Shown piece by piece: positions 13,388 through 27,200 of a DNA stretch of 64,000 bases. Position numbers and translations under genes: made by a program. Source of the DNA: Dermatophagoides farinae (Eukaryota; Arthropoda; Arachnida; Sarcoptiformes; Pyroglyphidae). The notes under the pieces were generated by a model. That model was not told where the DNA came from. It ran no database searches and saw only the letters and a program-made list of their open reading frames with translations. Positions within the stretch are counted from its first letter, which is position 1. Each line of letters opens with the position of its first letter. Location of the stretch: positions 5,647,001 to 5,711,000 of the forward strand of contig NC_134679.1 of NCBI RefSeq assembly GCF_024713945.1. The letters are read 5' to 3'.

Positions 13388-16300
13388 ACAATCAAGTTAA
13401 AGCAAGCAGCTATATTACACACACACACATTTGTAGTAGGCGATATTTTTTTCCCCCAGAAAACAACAACGACAACGAAAAAAAAAGGGAACGACCAAAT
13501 CTCTCTCTCTCTCTCTGGTTGTATATATTGCTCTTCTTCTAGTAAAATTTTATTATTGTATGTAGTCCGCATACTCCAGATGATCATCATCAATACACAT
13601 ACAAAAACAAGGGAAAAACAGACCCTGAAGAGACATACGATTTAAACACACAGACGATATATATATATATATATCTTTTTGAGAATTGAAATAGAAAAAA
13701 AACGGTACTATTTTATTGGTAGAAGCATTAGCCAAAAGTGGTTCGGATAAATATTTTCTGGTTTCTGGTATACGCGGTTATTTTTAAAAAAAAATGTCCA
13801 TCTATCTCAATCACCAGAAACACATAATAATAACACTTGAATGATGTTGAACAATGTTGATCAGGTTGATGATATTTTTGGCCAAAATGATGAGAATGAC
13901 AAACACAACAAGTGATGATTCCAACAAACAAACAAACAAAAAGAGAAGAAACAATGGTGAAAACAAAAAAAAAATGAGAAAACCAGAAAAAAAGATGAAT
14001 AGAGATCCAAAAAAAGAAAATTATCGAATAGTTGAAATTTGAAAGCAATTAAAATCATTTATCATTGAAATTCTGAAATCGAAACCAGAATCGAATCGAA
14101 TCTGAAAGAATCCAAATGATTTTTTTTCGTAGAAAAAAAATGCATCCAATACGGATGAATAGATAGAAACAAAAACACTAAATCATCATCATCATCATCA
14201 TGATCGATCCAAAATGATAATAAGTAGCAGCAACAGCAGTAGCAATGGAATGGGAAAATTTTTTTTTTATTTTTTCTGTATTTTTCTATTTGTTGCTGTT
14301 GATGGAAAAAAAAGGGGAAAAAAAGTTTGCAATACACATGAAGAAAGAAGAAAGAGAAACAAAAAAAAAATATTGTTTTGAATATAATAAACAAAAAAGA
14401 GACGATGGTTATGGTGAACATGATAGCAGCATATGATTATGTTGTGCGATTATCCCACTACCACTGAATGGTTTTCTGGACCATTCTCTTTACTGTTCGA
14501 TGATGATGATGATGATGATGATGATGGTATTACTACATCGAATGACGATAATATATCGTTTATTTTCTGTTGGTGGTGGCATTGTATGAGAGTCAAGTGC
14601 ATGCAACGCAAACGACAACGACAACGACAAACAAGTGTGTTGCCATAATTTTACCATTAGAAAAATGATCTTTAGAGATGCAACCGCTAACTATAAACGA
14701 TAATGATGATGATGATATACAAGCAACGATGATTGTTGCATCGACGATGATTGAAGCAACGATGATGGTGAAGGTCAACGGCCAAATGAGTTCAACGAAC
14801 GCCATTGCAACATATCGATTGTATAGCCAAACTTACACACACTTGGACTTGCTATATCAATCTGAAATTATCCACCACCACCACCACCACTACCATCAAC
14901 ACCACCACTAATACCATTATCATCGAGCATACATACATATAGAGACAAGGACACAAACATATTGCAATGATTTTCGATTCGTTTTTTTTTTTGATTCTTT
15001 CCAAACTTCAACAATGTAAATTTCATATATATAGAATTCTTATGGAACTTAGTTCTGAATGAATTCTGATTCTGTCTGTTATGATTGTGTGCGTGTGTAT
15101 GTGTGTGTGTAAGCAATGATTCCGGGATTTGATCGCAAGTTACCACAATACATGACAATGAATGACTTCGAAATTAGGTCGACATCAACCTGGAACAAAA
15201 AAAAAAAAGAAAAAAACTTTTACAATTTTTTTTTCGCCGGTCGTCTATATATCATTCTTTTGCAATTTGATATCTGAAATATCATTCAAAAAAAAAAAAA
15301 AATTTAAAGTAATTTGAATTCTTTCATTCTCACCATCACCACCACCACTATCTTTCGCCTGGTTAAAATGGAATTTTTCATAGACAATTTATTTCAAAAA
15401 CAAAAAACAAAAAAAAAAGATTTTCAGTTGAATTTTAAGACGAAAATAAAATTAAATTCAATGAATGAACCGTAAAAGAAATCAAAATCAGTATGGAATA
15501 CCAAAAGAGAAAGAAAAAGAGAGAGAGAGAGAGAAAAGACAATCTCTTTAAGATCAAAGAAGAAATAATAATAAAAATCTAGGGCAAAGTTTTTTTTTCT
15601 TTTTTTTGTGATTTGTTATTTTTAGGTATCATCATCATCATTATGATGAGGATGATGATGATGGATATATATTCGTCGCCGAAAGCTAAATTTTATGATG
15701 ATCATTATTATCACACCGACAATAATAATAATCAACAGCTAATTTGTTTTGCCACCAAAAAAAAACATCCGTTTTTTTCATCCATTTTATCCTAATGCTA
15801 CTGCAAATAATTTTGGATCATCTTGGATCAAATCCTTTAAAAAAAAATACAAAATGACAAATGATCACCAATAACAACAATAGAAAACAATGCAATTCAA
15901 TCAATAATGTATTACATGACGACGATGAATTCAAAAAAAAAAAAAAAAAATTTTTTTTTTGCCTTTACATATATACAGTACATATAATAATCTACAGAAA
16001 TAATAATAATAAATATATATATATATATATGATGATGATAACGCTAGTGACCTAGTTCGAGGTCATGTAACTTCGCCATCATCATCTTGTTCTTGTTCTT
16101 CAATACGCCATCCATATATATCGTCGTCGTTGTTGAAGTATTATTTGGGAAAAAAAACAAAAGAGAGAGAAATGAAGAGAATGAGTTAAAAAAAATGATA
16201 GATAGAGTGGTGGTGGTGGCGGTGGTGGTGGGAGTGGGAGTGAAGAAATAGAACCGAGAAAAACAACTTTCGAAGAAAAAAAAAATTTGTTTGTAAAGAT

Positions 16301-18953
16301 TTTTTTTTTAAATGAGAACGTTGAGCTTTGAAATTTCGCCTTCGTTTTCGCCCGTTCTTGGCCGTGTGTGGTGTGTGTGTTTCGTGTTAACGATAATGAC
16401 GATGATGATGATGATGATACCATTTTTTGTTTTATTTTGTTTACCGTTATGTTTCTCCTTCTATCTTGATTTGGCTATTTCAATTAGATTCGATTCGATC
16501 TATGGTAATCAGGAATTTGGTAATGATAATTATTGATATTTAATTATGAATTTAATCATCAATTGAAGCATCAATCAAATCAAAATAGACGATGGTGTAT
16601 TCTAGGCTTGGCTTTCAATCCTTTTTTTTTCGGTGTTTTTTTCTTGTTTAGCAATTATAATGACGGTGGTTTTGATATTGATGAGGTTGGTGGTGGCGGT
16701 GGTGGTGTTGGTGGTTATAGGTCATCATCATCATCGTCATAATCATCAAAAAATTGGCGAAAGAAAAAAAAATCTGGAAAAAATTTTTTTTCTTCAAAAA
16801 TCAAAATTTATTCTAAAATACAATACAAAAATGATGATGATGATGATTGAAAGAGAAATTCTATTTATGGATCTTCATAAAAATAGTGTAAGAGTAATGA
16901 TTGAAGATAGCAAAATAGAGAGGTCAATTGGAGAAAAAAGGATTCTAAAATCCATCCAAAAAAAAAAAAAAAAAAATCTGATCAAATTTCATACATGATG
17001 ATATTGTTTTTTTTTCTAGCCATAAAATCAGGTATATATCATCAAGATTTTTGTTGTTGTTGTTGTTGTTGTTGTTCAATTGTTCACTGAATGATTGAAT
17101 GAATGAATCAACCCAAACACAATAACACACAAAGACACAATCGTTTTCCATATATTTCGAATAGAAATTTTTCGCCTACGATGATGATGACGATGATGAT
17201 CATCATCATCAACATGGGTTAAGCAATAAATAAAACAAACAACAATATGGCTAAAAATATGATTTCTATTTTAATAACACAATCCAACAACAACGAATCA
17301 TGGATTTGTGGCTGACAATCAGATAATGATGATAATAGTGCTGGTGGTGGTGGTGGTGGTCATTTTATTTGATTCAACAACAATAATAACAAAAAAAAAT
17401 CGGAAAATTCGTGACCGATAAGATATACTGATGATACTATCATCGGGAATTTTTTTTTTATTCGGGTGAATGAAAAATGAAATTTTTTTTTCTTATTTTT
17501 ATCATCATTATCGTGAAAAAGAATCATCATTGGCATCGATATATGACACAACATAGATAGAGAGAAAGAAAATGGTGTCAAGTGCCCAGAAAAAAAACGA
17601 TGATGATGATCATCATCATCACAGACAATTGATGATATGCCAAGTTAAAGTTATGATAATAATAAAGAAAAAAAAATGATTGACTATATATCGGGTACCG
17701 GTTTTTTTTCTTCTATTCATCAACAAACTGATCATTTGAGTGGTCAAAACGAAGATGATGATGATGATCATTTTCATTTTGGTTAACTACGACAAACACT
17801 GTGCGGACTGTGTGTCAAGAAGATAATTTAAGAAGAAGAAAAAAACATAATTTGACCAAATGAAATGTTTCAAAATGTGAATGACCTTTTGTTATTCTTT
17901 TATTTTATTTTTTTGAATTAGAAAAAATTTTTTAGACTTGTTTTGGTAGTTTCAAACAAACAAACCAACAAAAAAAAACGGGATCTGATGATAATAACTT
18001 TTGTCCCTTTCGCTTTCGTGACTACGACGACAACGTCGACATCGACATCGTCACCATTATCATCATCATTCAGGTAAAAAAAAAGAAAAAAATTTACCTG
18101 TTAAGAGAAAAACCTTTTTTGGCACAAAGATTGATTGTGCAGATAAGTTTGAATATTTTTTTTCTTCTGATTGATTGTCATTCTCATGTGTTTTCGTTTG
18201 GATCATCATCATCATCATCATCATCAATGGAATGAAACAATCTGGATGGATCTCGATCAACAACCGTAATGTATATTTATTTATATACCCGATTTATTAT
18301 TGGTGAGATGAGAAAGTTCAAAAAAAATTTTTTTTTCTTTTGAACCGGTTATGAATGAAATGAAATAAAATAAAAAAATGGATGATGTCAATGATTTCAA
18401 TATACAAAGACACAAGAGAACATAGTGAATAACATACACATACAGAGAAAATCAGAAACAAAAAAAAAAGAGAAAGTTAGTGACTTTGCTTTGATGATCT
18501 CTTTGAATTTTTTTTTTTTTTTTTTTTGGATCATTTCATGGTATTTTTAAAAAGCAAAAAATTGAAACGGGTATATGTATGCTCATGGTTATTTATAGCC
18601 ATTTTTTTCAATAATTAAATTGAATGATGATGATGATTCAAATGAATCAATAATCATAGCAATAATTATAGATAATTCAGCCTAACCATTGACAATATGA
18701 ATAGAATTATCATCAAAATGAAACAGAAAAAAAATCATTCATCTACTGCTGCTTGGAAAACATCATACATCGTGACCTTGTTTTCATTTTTTTTCCACCA
18801 TTGGTTTGTTTTATTTTTCTGAAATTTATAATTCCAGAAAAAAAAATTTACCAGAAATTATTCCGAAAACAGAACAGAAATTCAAAAAAAAGAAAAAAAA
18901 TACGAAAGAATCGAAAAAATTTACGTCATCATAGACATGAACTTATAAAGCAA

Positions 18954-18954
18954 T

Positions 18955-18987
<33 letters not shown>

Positions 18988-18997
18988 CACACGCACA
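18954..18997. repeat. (AC)n microsatellite with G interruptions
   Basis: AC repeat broken by two CGC steps, in the gene-poor region. Confidence 0.85.
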
Positions 18998-20380
18998 GGA
19001 TACATGCATATAGAAAAAGGCATGCTATATGTTCACATACACATGAACCAACCAACCATCTATCAAGCCACAAAAGCCAGCAAACGACGACGACGACAAC
19101 AACAACAACATTAACAACGAATGATGATGATGATGATGGAGAAATATCCCTTCCTCCTTCAATCCGTTCATTCACATTTGGCCTCATTTTCATGGCTCCC
19201 AAAAAAAAGCACAGAGAAATTGTACAAAAAAGTACAGTTATAGTGTGTGTGTGTTGTGTATTGCAACGAAAGTTTTTACAAGGCAATTTTCTTTGTTCTT
19301 CTTTTCTATATGTTATTTTTTTTATCTCCAATTGTCAATGTGTGTATTGCACGCGCGGGGTAATGATAATGCTGGTGGTGTGCTGATGGTGGTGGCTGCC
19401 TAATTTTTTTTTTCTTCCAAACCATTTTTATTATTATTATTGGTTCCATCAAACGGATATATTGGATTCGTGTGATACTTGAAATTGTAGACAATACAAT
19501 GCTGCCACCACCATTAAGTTGTATTTTTTTTTTTTTTTATGGGATGATGACGACAATTGCATTTTTTTTGGAAACAAAAAAAAAAGAAAAAAATTCTTAC
19601 CGATAACAACAGGAAAAAAAGATCCGGAAACAAGCATAATGTGGTGGTATATGTTTACGGATGTTCCGGGAAAGTTTTATTTGGAATTTTTTTTTTATTT
19701 TGTTAAATTTTTATCATCTAACAAATTGCTTTTGTTTTTGTTTTGAACTTGAAATTTTTTTTTTTTCGTTTTGTTTTCATTTGCATATGTTTCTCATTTT
19801 TGTTGGAAAAAAATAAAAGGAAAAATATGTGTGTGTAAATTTCCATAAGAAAAGAAAATAGAAAAATTCATTCATAGAAACATTACTACACGTGTTGTTG
19901 TTGTTGTTGTTGTTGTTATTGTGAAAGTCCATATTTTGATTTGATTTTTTTTTTCATTCACTTTTCATTTTCGTCAATTTTAGTCTCCTGTAATAATATA
20001 TGTTCATTGTGGTAAACAGAATTGTTTTGCCATTGCGATATTTACCATCATCATCATCATCGCAACCAATGACTTGTTGCACAAACAAACAACAAACAAC
20101 ACACACACACAATTTATTTATTTTTCATTGACAATGATCGACAATGATTTTATTTCATGTTTTGTTTTTCATTGATGAAAATTTTTTTCCCCTTTACAAA
20201 TTATTCAGAGCAAACAAAACTATAGAATTTTTTTTGAAGTTTGAAAAAAATTTTTATTTTTATTTTCCAGAAAATTCCCAATGCACAGAACTAATTAGTT
20301 GATTTATAGATTTATTAATATCTTATAGGTATCATAGGTATCACTCAAATGATAAATAAAAAAAAAACATTCTAATGACA

Positions 20381-20395
20381 TCAAGGTCAAAGGTT
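20381..20395 (+). promoter_or_regulatory. Extended NR5/NR6-type half-site overlapping a DR1-like repeat
   Basis: TCAAGGTCA at 20381-20389 is the extended half-site recognised by FTZ-F1 and NR6-type receptors. It runs into a second, imperfect half-site (AGGTCAAAGGTT). It sits in the gene-poor stretch upstream of HR4, an NR6 receptor. Function is inferred only from the match. Confidence 0.3.
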
Positions 20396-23300
20396 TCAGC
20401 ATTTTTGTTTTGTTTTGTTTTGTCTTGTTTATTATTACGACAAATTTTAATGGTGCAATCAACAATAACCAAAGAAAGAAATGGCCATCATCATCATCAT
20501 TTGATTATTGTGGAACATTGATGATGATGATGATGATGATGTTGACATACACACATGACATTCACAATCGATTACGAAAAAAAAAAAATTTCATTTTTTT
20601 TCCAATGACAATTGATAGTTTGAATTTTTTCTTTTTTCTTCTGTTTTATTTTTATTTGTTGTAAATTGGACAAGGAAAATTAATTCTTCCATCGATACTG
20701 TTCGAAATGTTTGATTTTTTTTTTCTTTTTTTTTGGATTAATATCCGTGTTTGACATATGCATTGCCATTGCCAGATTTATTGTTCATAATAATAAAATG
20801 AATGAATGATGATAATGGCGATGAATGATAAACAAACATACAAACAACACATGCATACAGGAAGGGTTTACGGTCAAGGGAGTTCAAATTTTGTTGTTGT
20901 TGTTGTTGTTATTTCTCTCTCTCTCTCTCTCTCTCACTCTTTGTACAGCAAGTGAAAACTAGGAAAATTTCTCATTGAAGAACATCATGATCAAATTGAA
21001 GAAAAAAAAATTGAAGATTGATGATTGATTAATGAAGAAGAGAAAAAGAAAGTTGAAAAAAACACAACATCAGTAGCAGGGAGAGAGAGAGAGAAATCAA
21101 TGGCTTTCAATGAATGAATGAATGAATGAAACGATTTGATCTTGACAATATTTGATTGATTGACTGATTATTGATTAATTAATTTTATTTTATTTATTAA
21201 TTAACACTCAGCACATTATTTATATTTTATTTATTTTCAAAAAGAAAAATTCATCATTGTTAATGAAAAGAAAAAATCAATACAACAATCAAACAAAACA
21301 AACGAAGTTAAAAGAAACGAATTTTTTTTTTTAATACAAACAAATGAAGGATGTGTGTTTCCTTGAACTCTATCTCTGTATTTACTGTCGTATTCATTCA
21401 TTAAGATTTTGCTTTTCACACACACACACACACAAACGAACAAACAAACAGGTAGTTACACAGTCAAAATTTACCTGGCTTTGCACGCGTGTGTGTAAGT
21501 TTTTTTTTCTTACATTTTATTTGTACTCATAAAAAAAATTGTCCTTGCTTATATGTTTCAAGATTGAAACAATCATCCAATTCTCATTGTAGATTCAAAA
21601 TTACTTGAAAAGTATTGGTCAATAAATGAAATGAAATGAAAATTTTTTTTGTAGCACTAAATTTCAAATTTAATTAGAATCAATATGATCAATATATACG
21701 GAAATGATATATTTTGCATATCATCATACAACATTATCATCATATATTCATTTATTCATTATTAAACGGTCACTCACTTATTTTTTGGGACAAAAACCTT
21801 GACCAAAAAAAAAAAATCTAATCACAACATGCAAAAAAAAAGTTCAAGGGGGTGTATTTGCTGTATATGGATGGAAAAATCCATATATCGAAATGAAAAA
21901 ATGTAATGGATTTTCATTCAAACAGAAGCAGCAGCAGCAACAATTTCATGATAGGTTCAAGATCGTTCAAAAAATAGTTGTTGTTTTGTTTTTTTTTTGT
22001 TTCAATGTTGCCAACAACAACAACAACAAAGAAAAAAAAATGTCGCAATGTCGATGTATTCATCATCATATTATACTCCAATCATATATTTGCTAGCTGG
22101 TTGAATGATGATGATCAAATCGAAAAAATTTGAAAAATTTGTATTTGAGATTCAAATAGACAAATGTGAACATTTTTTTTCACAATAAAATGACCTTGTC
22201 GGTCATTTTGATTTCATTTTAATTCATTCTCTCTCTCTCGCTTGTTTTTTTATTACAAAAAAAAATGTTTCATATTTTCATTCAATGTATATTGTTTTTC
22301 TCATTCGTTTAAATCACTGTCCATGTATTTTTGTTTTTATTTTATCGCTACCTGTATTTTAATAATTTTTTTTTTAGATTACATACATACCACCACTACT
22401 ACTAGCGTTGTTTTTTTTTCGTTTGTTTGTTTGTCGGCAACGAGTTAACCTTGTTAACCTTGTCTTTTTTTTGATCATCATTAAATTGTTCCATGGAATA
22501 CACCGTTTTGTATATATTCACAAAAATTGCGAAATAGTCAATAATTCCAGGTAAAAAAAACAGCTAGCTACAGGTTTATTTTTTATTTGTATTTCTTTCA
22601 GATGCAAATTATCATTGATTTTTATATCCGATTGGTCACCGCCCATTCTAAAACTGGGTCAAATTTTCATATTCCAATGAATTGGTTGTTTTTTTATCAT
22701 TGTTTATGATTGATTCTTAGGAAAAACAATCAATAACCACATCACCCATGCACAACATTAGACCATATAAATGACAAGGGTGCTATATTGGGTTTTTTAC
22801 TATTGGAATAAAAATAAAGACTTTTTTCCATTTTGTTTTCCATGGAACGACATTTTTCATTACCGATCATCTACAGGTGATAACGGCCTTTTTCAAAAAA
22901 GGTCGGTTATCAGAAAGAATCACACTAGTAGTAGTAGTAGCTATTCAAGCTTCAAGTCAGGTTGAAGGTCAATGTTGTTGTTGTTGACCAAATGTCAATA
23001 GTGATTGAAAAATTAAAGATACACACACACACACACAGATCACAAGGTTTCATTTCATTTCGACAATCGAAAAAAACTTATTATACGGAAATTATATTAT
23101 TCTATAATGATAACAACAAAAACAACAATGAAAAGAATAAAAAAAAAATTTGCAAATTCAAAAATTAAAATTACATGGTCATGGTAACTCTATCGACAAC
23201 AACAACAACAATCCATAATCAAGGTATCTTTGTTTCTCTATCGATTGTTCAAGAATCAATCAACAATCTCGAAATATGTTTTTCATCTCCCCTCAAACAA

Positions 23301-24192
23301 AAAAGTTCCCATAAATTGACCAGATAAGAATCTAAATATAATACAAATGATATGGTTTCCGAGGAAAATTCTCGAACACAAATTCCAATCTCAATTAATG
23401 ATGATGATGATAATAATGATGTCCTCATCAGCGGACATTCACCTCGTTCATCACACACACATCACATCACATTACCATCGTTGTTTTAAATGATAATATG
23501 ATTTTTTTTTGGCATTTCATCAATGTGCATTTTTTTATCCTTCCTCACTATATAAAAAAAATTGTTGTTATCATCGTTGTCGTCGTTTTCTTTTTTTTTC
23601 ATTTTTTTTTTGCAGAATGGTGCTGCAATATCCAAATCCATTTCAAATGATGATGTCCTTGTCATCGTTGCGGCTGCTGCTGCTGTTTTGTTTTGTATGG
23701 CAAAACTCAAAAAAAATAAAATGAAAAAAACGACAACGATCCAAAAGAAGATTTTAGTTTTTTTTCTAATAAATAGCAACATGCGATACATTGTTGTACA
23801 ATTTTTTTTTATTTCTAACACGGGTGTCGACATTATTTAAGCTAAAAGATATAATTGCTTAGAGAAAAAAAACACCGAAAACAACACACACATACACACA
23901 CACGCGATAAATGAAGACATTTTTTTTGTTGTTTTCATATGTGAAAAAATGGTGACAACTCATGACAAAGACAAGATTGGATGACCAATATATATATATA
24001 TATATTAGCCCTTTATTGCCTATATAACATTTTTTTTCTATTTCAATCGATTTTAAATGACCTGAACAGAAAAATAAAAAAAAAGTTTTATGACCTTGTC
24101 ACTTTCTTTTAGTGTAAAATAAAAGAAAGAGAGAGAGAGAAGATATGTTTATTTTTTTCAAGAATATTACTATGTGGCTAAAATCACCATTA

Positions 24193-24238
24193 CGGTCAAA
24201 CATTATTGTATACAAGGTTCAAGGTCTTCAAAGGTCGA
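24193..24238 (+). promoter_or_regulatory. Cluster of AGGTCA-like half-sites
   Basis: Within about 45 bases there are GGTCA at 24194, then AAGGTT, CAAGGTC and AAAGGTC in the same orientation. Such clusters are typical of nuclear-receptor responsive regions. The AT-rich background makes the GGTC core less frequent by chance, but no binding evidence exists. Confidence 0.25.
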
Positions 24239-27200
24239 ATCTTATGGTTCGATTTAAGTAATAATTGATAAATCATTTTCATTTATAGAAGCATTTTTTT
24301 TTCTCTGGTTTCGTTTTCAGATTCCATACATTTTTCAACATAACAATCATGCGTGAAAAGAATTTTTTTTTTTATTCACGTTTGCAAAAATGGATTACGT
24401 GAGTTTCTGATTTTGTGTTGATTTTGCATTCAAGTTCGTGTACCAGTGACATTCTCATCATAAAGATTTGTTTTTCCAAAAATTTTTTTCTTCCACACAC
24501 ACAACTGGTTGCTTTTTGTTTCACGATTCTGTTATATATAAAATGAAATTCTATATAGCATAAAATTGTTCCCGGAACAAAATTTTACAATTTTCTGGAT
24601 CGTCATAGACCAAGAAAAAAAAATAAGGAACAAATTTTATCATTTAAGGCGCATGTCACATGATGTTAAAATGATGTTGTTGAGGATGATGATGATGATA
24701 GGAATGATATTAACCTCTATTTTGTTTTTGGTGAACACAAACACGCATTCGCCTCCCCCATATCAATCGACCGACCGCCAAATATACAGAACAACAACAA
24801 AAAAAATAAGAAGAAAAAAAAACTAGAGAAAAAAACTAAAACAGAATGTAAGCACATGCATACATCATCAACAACAGCGTTTCATCCAGCAAGCAAACCA
24901 GAAAAAAAAGTAGGCCATGGTCGACCTTCGAACCCGAAAAACAAAAACCAAAAAAAAAAAAAAAAACACGTCAATATTGTATATAATATCGGCTGCTATT
25001 GCTGATGATGATAATGTTTATGGTGTTGTTGTTGTTATTGTGAATTGCTTCAAACCAAAAAAAAAAAAAAAATCATCATCATCAATGACATCCATCGTTG
25101 TCGTCGTTTAACCAGAAATGATAAAAAAAAAGAAAAATCAATTACAAAATAACCAAAAAAAAATCATACATTTCATCATTTACATATACAACAGAGTGTT
25201 AATAATGAAAATCAGATTCATATCAGATTCTAGATTCTAGTAGTGGAAAAAAATTGACCATAATTTTTCCCTCAATTAATCATCTCAAAATTATTGTTGA
25301 TTACTTGGAAATTAAATAAAAAGGAAAAAAACAACAACGGCAACAACAACAACAACAAAAATTCTCATCACAACATTATTCAACCAACAAATTAATAATT
25401 ATCATCATCATCATCATCATCATGGAAAAAAAATATAACCATGCAAATACAACAACCAGCCTAGAACTCCAAAATAAAATAAAATAAAATGTGAAATGAA
25501 ATGGTGAAGAAAAAAAAAATTAACCGTCATCATTGGCAGCGAAAATAAATAAACGAACGATACGATACGATGATGCGAACCAACAACGGCCAACAACCTT
25601 TTGACCCGATTTTTTTTTCGTACTTCTTTTTTTTTCTTCTGGTTTCCCTTCATTCGCTTTCTATCCTTCGTTTTTATTTTTATATATATAATTCACTAAC
25701 TATTTTATCCTAAAAAAAATGCAATGACGCCCGAACGCCTGGTTTGTTTGTTTCGTTCAATCAATCGTGGATCCCTGGTCGTCGTCGTAGTAGTAGTAGT
25801 GGTGGTGGTGGTGGTGTAAAATAATACAATTTCTACAAAGTATTGTGACCGCTGATACAATCATTACCTTCACAATATGATGATGATAATGGTGGTGGTG
25901 GGGCAGAGGGTGTAATAGTGGCGGTAAGGGGGGAAATAAGATAAAAAAAATTTTTGATGATAAATATAGATATATAGAGATAATAATAATAAGAAAGTGT
26001 GTGTGTGTGAGTATAGCGAACAGCCTCAAGGAGAAAGCCAGAGTTTAACTATTATTTACTACTAATCAATATGGAGAAAACCGTGTATATAGAATTTGGT
26101 GGGCCATATTTATTTTGCATTGTATCTTTTATAAACCCAAATAGGAATTGGGCACTAAAATTTTTTTTTTTTTTTGATTAAATGGGGAAGGGAGATTGTG
26201 AAACTTATCATCATCATCATCATTGTCTACGATCATCGATAGTCGTCATTGCCCTTTTTCTATGTCGCGATGATGATGATGATGATCCAAACAAACAATC
26301 AGCCAAAGCAGCAGCAAGCAAGCAAGTAAAGCCAATAATGTCGGCGTTATTCAGTGTTTCGTTTCTTTGCTGCTGCTGCTGCTGCTGATGGTTGGTTGGT
26401 TGGTTGGTTGTCGGGTGAAGGCCGTTTATTCGCTTCGAAATTTTTTTTTCTGGTTGGCCATCATCATCAATACACACGCACATGTGATATTCAGATTTTT
26501 TTTTTTGGTTCAATAAAAATAACAGCAATATTTTCTAGATTTATTGTGTATGTTTTTTTTCTCCTGGTTCAATTACGATTGGTCCAAAAGAATAACATCA
26601 CAACAACAGAAACAAAAACGAAAAACAAAAACAAGTTTTAAAAAATCAATTTGATCCATGACTTCATCGGTGAACGAAAACAAACAAACAAATAAAACAA
26701 AAAATTTCTAGATCATGATCAATTGATGATGATGATCAATTTACCAATAAAAAAAAATTGATTGGATTTTCCGGATTTGAAAAATCAAAAACCAAAAAAA
26801 AAAAATGCTCACTAATTTTATGGCCATCAACCTCAATGTGGACCTTGTGGTGGTTTTTTTCCCAATTCAATTTAAACAGACAAATTTTCAGAAAATAAAA
26901 ATAAAAATAGAAATTTTTCGTAAATTTTTTTTTTGTTCTGCATCCACATAACTTTCCGAAATGTTTCCAATTATTATCATCATTTAAAAGTGAGAGAAAA
27001 AAAAAGAAGAAAATCCAAACCATTTCCATAGGTAAATTGTTATCATTATCGTTCAAAAAAAAAAAAAAAAAAAAAAACGATTTGTATTTAAATTTAGAAT
27101 CCAATTCACGAAATTAGAAAATTTATTTAAAGAAAGCGAAAGCTTGGATATTCACTCCAACACACACACACACACACGGGCGCATATACATCATTTAAAT

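Noticed and set aside
23249-23458. Minus-strand 69-residue frame with less repetitive composition (CDERGECPLMRT start)
   Set aside because: No signal peptide, domain, promoter or splice partner, and it is too short to support a gene by itself.
24900-24950. tRNA-like TTCGAACCC string in the gene-poor region (also near 5850)
   Set aside because: No flanking sequence folds into acceptor, D and anticodon arms, so no tRNA can be supported.
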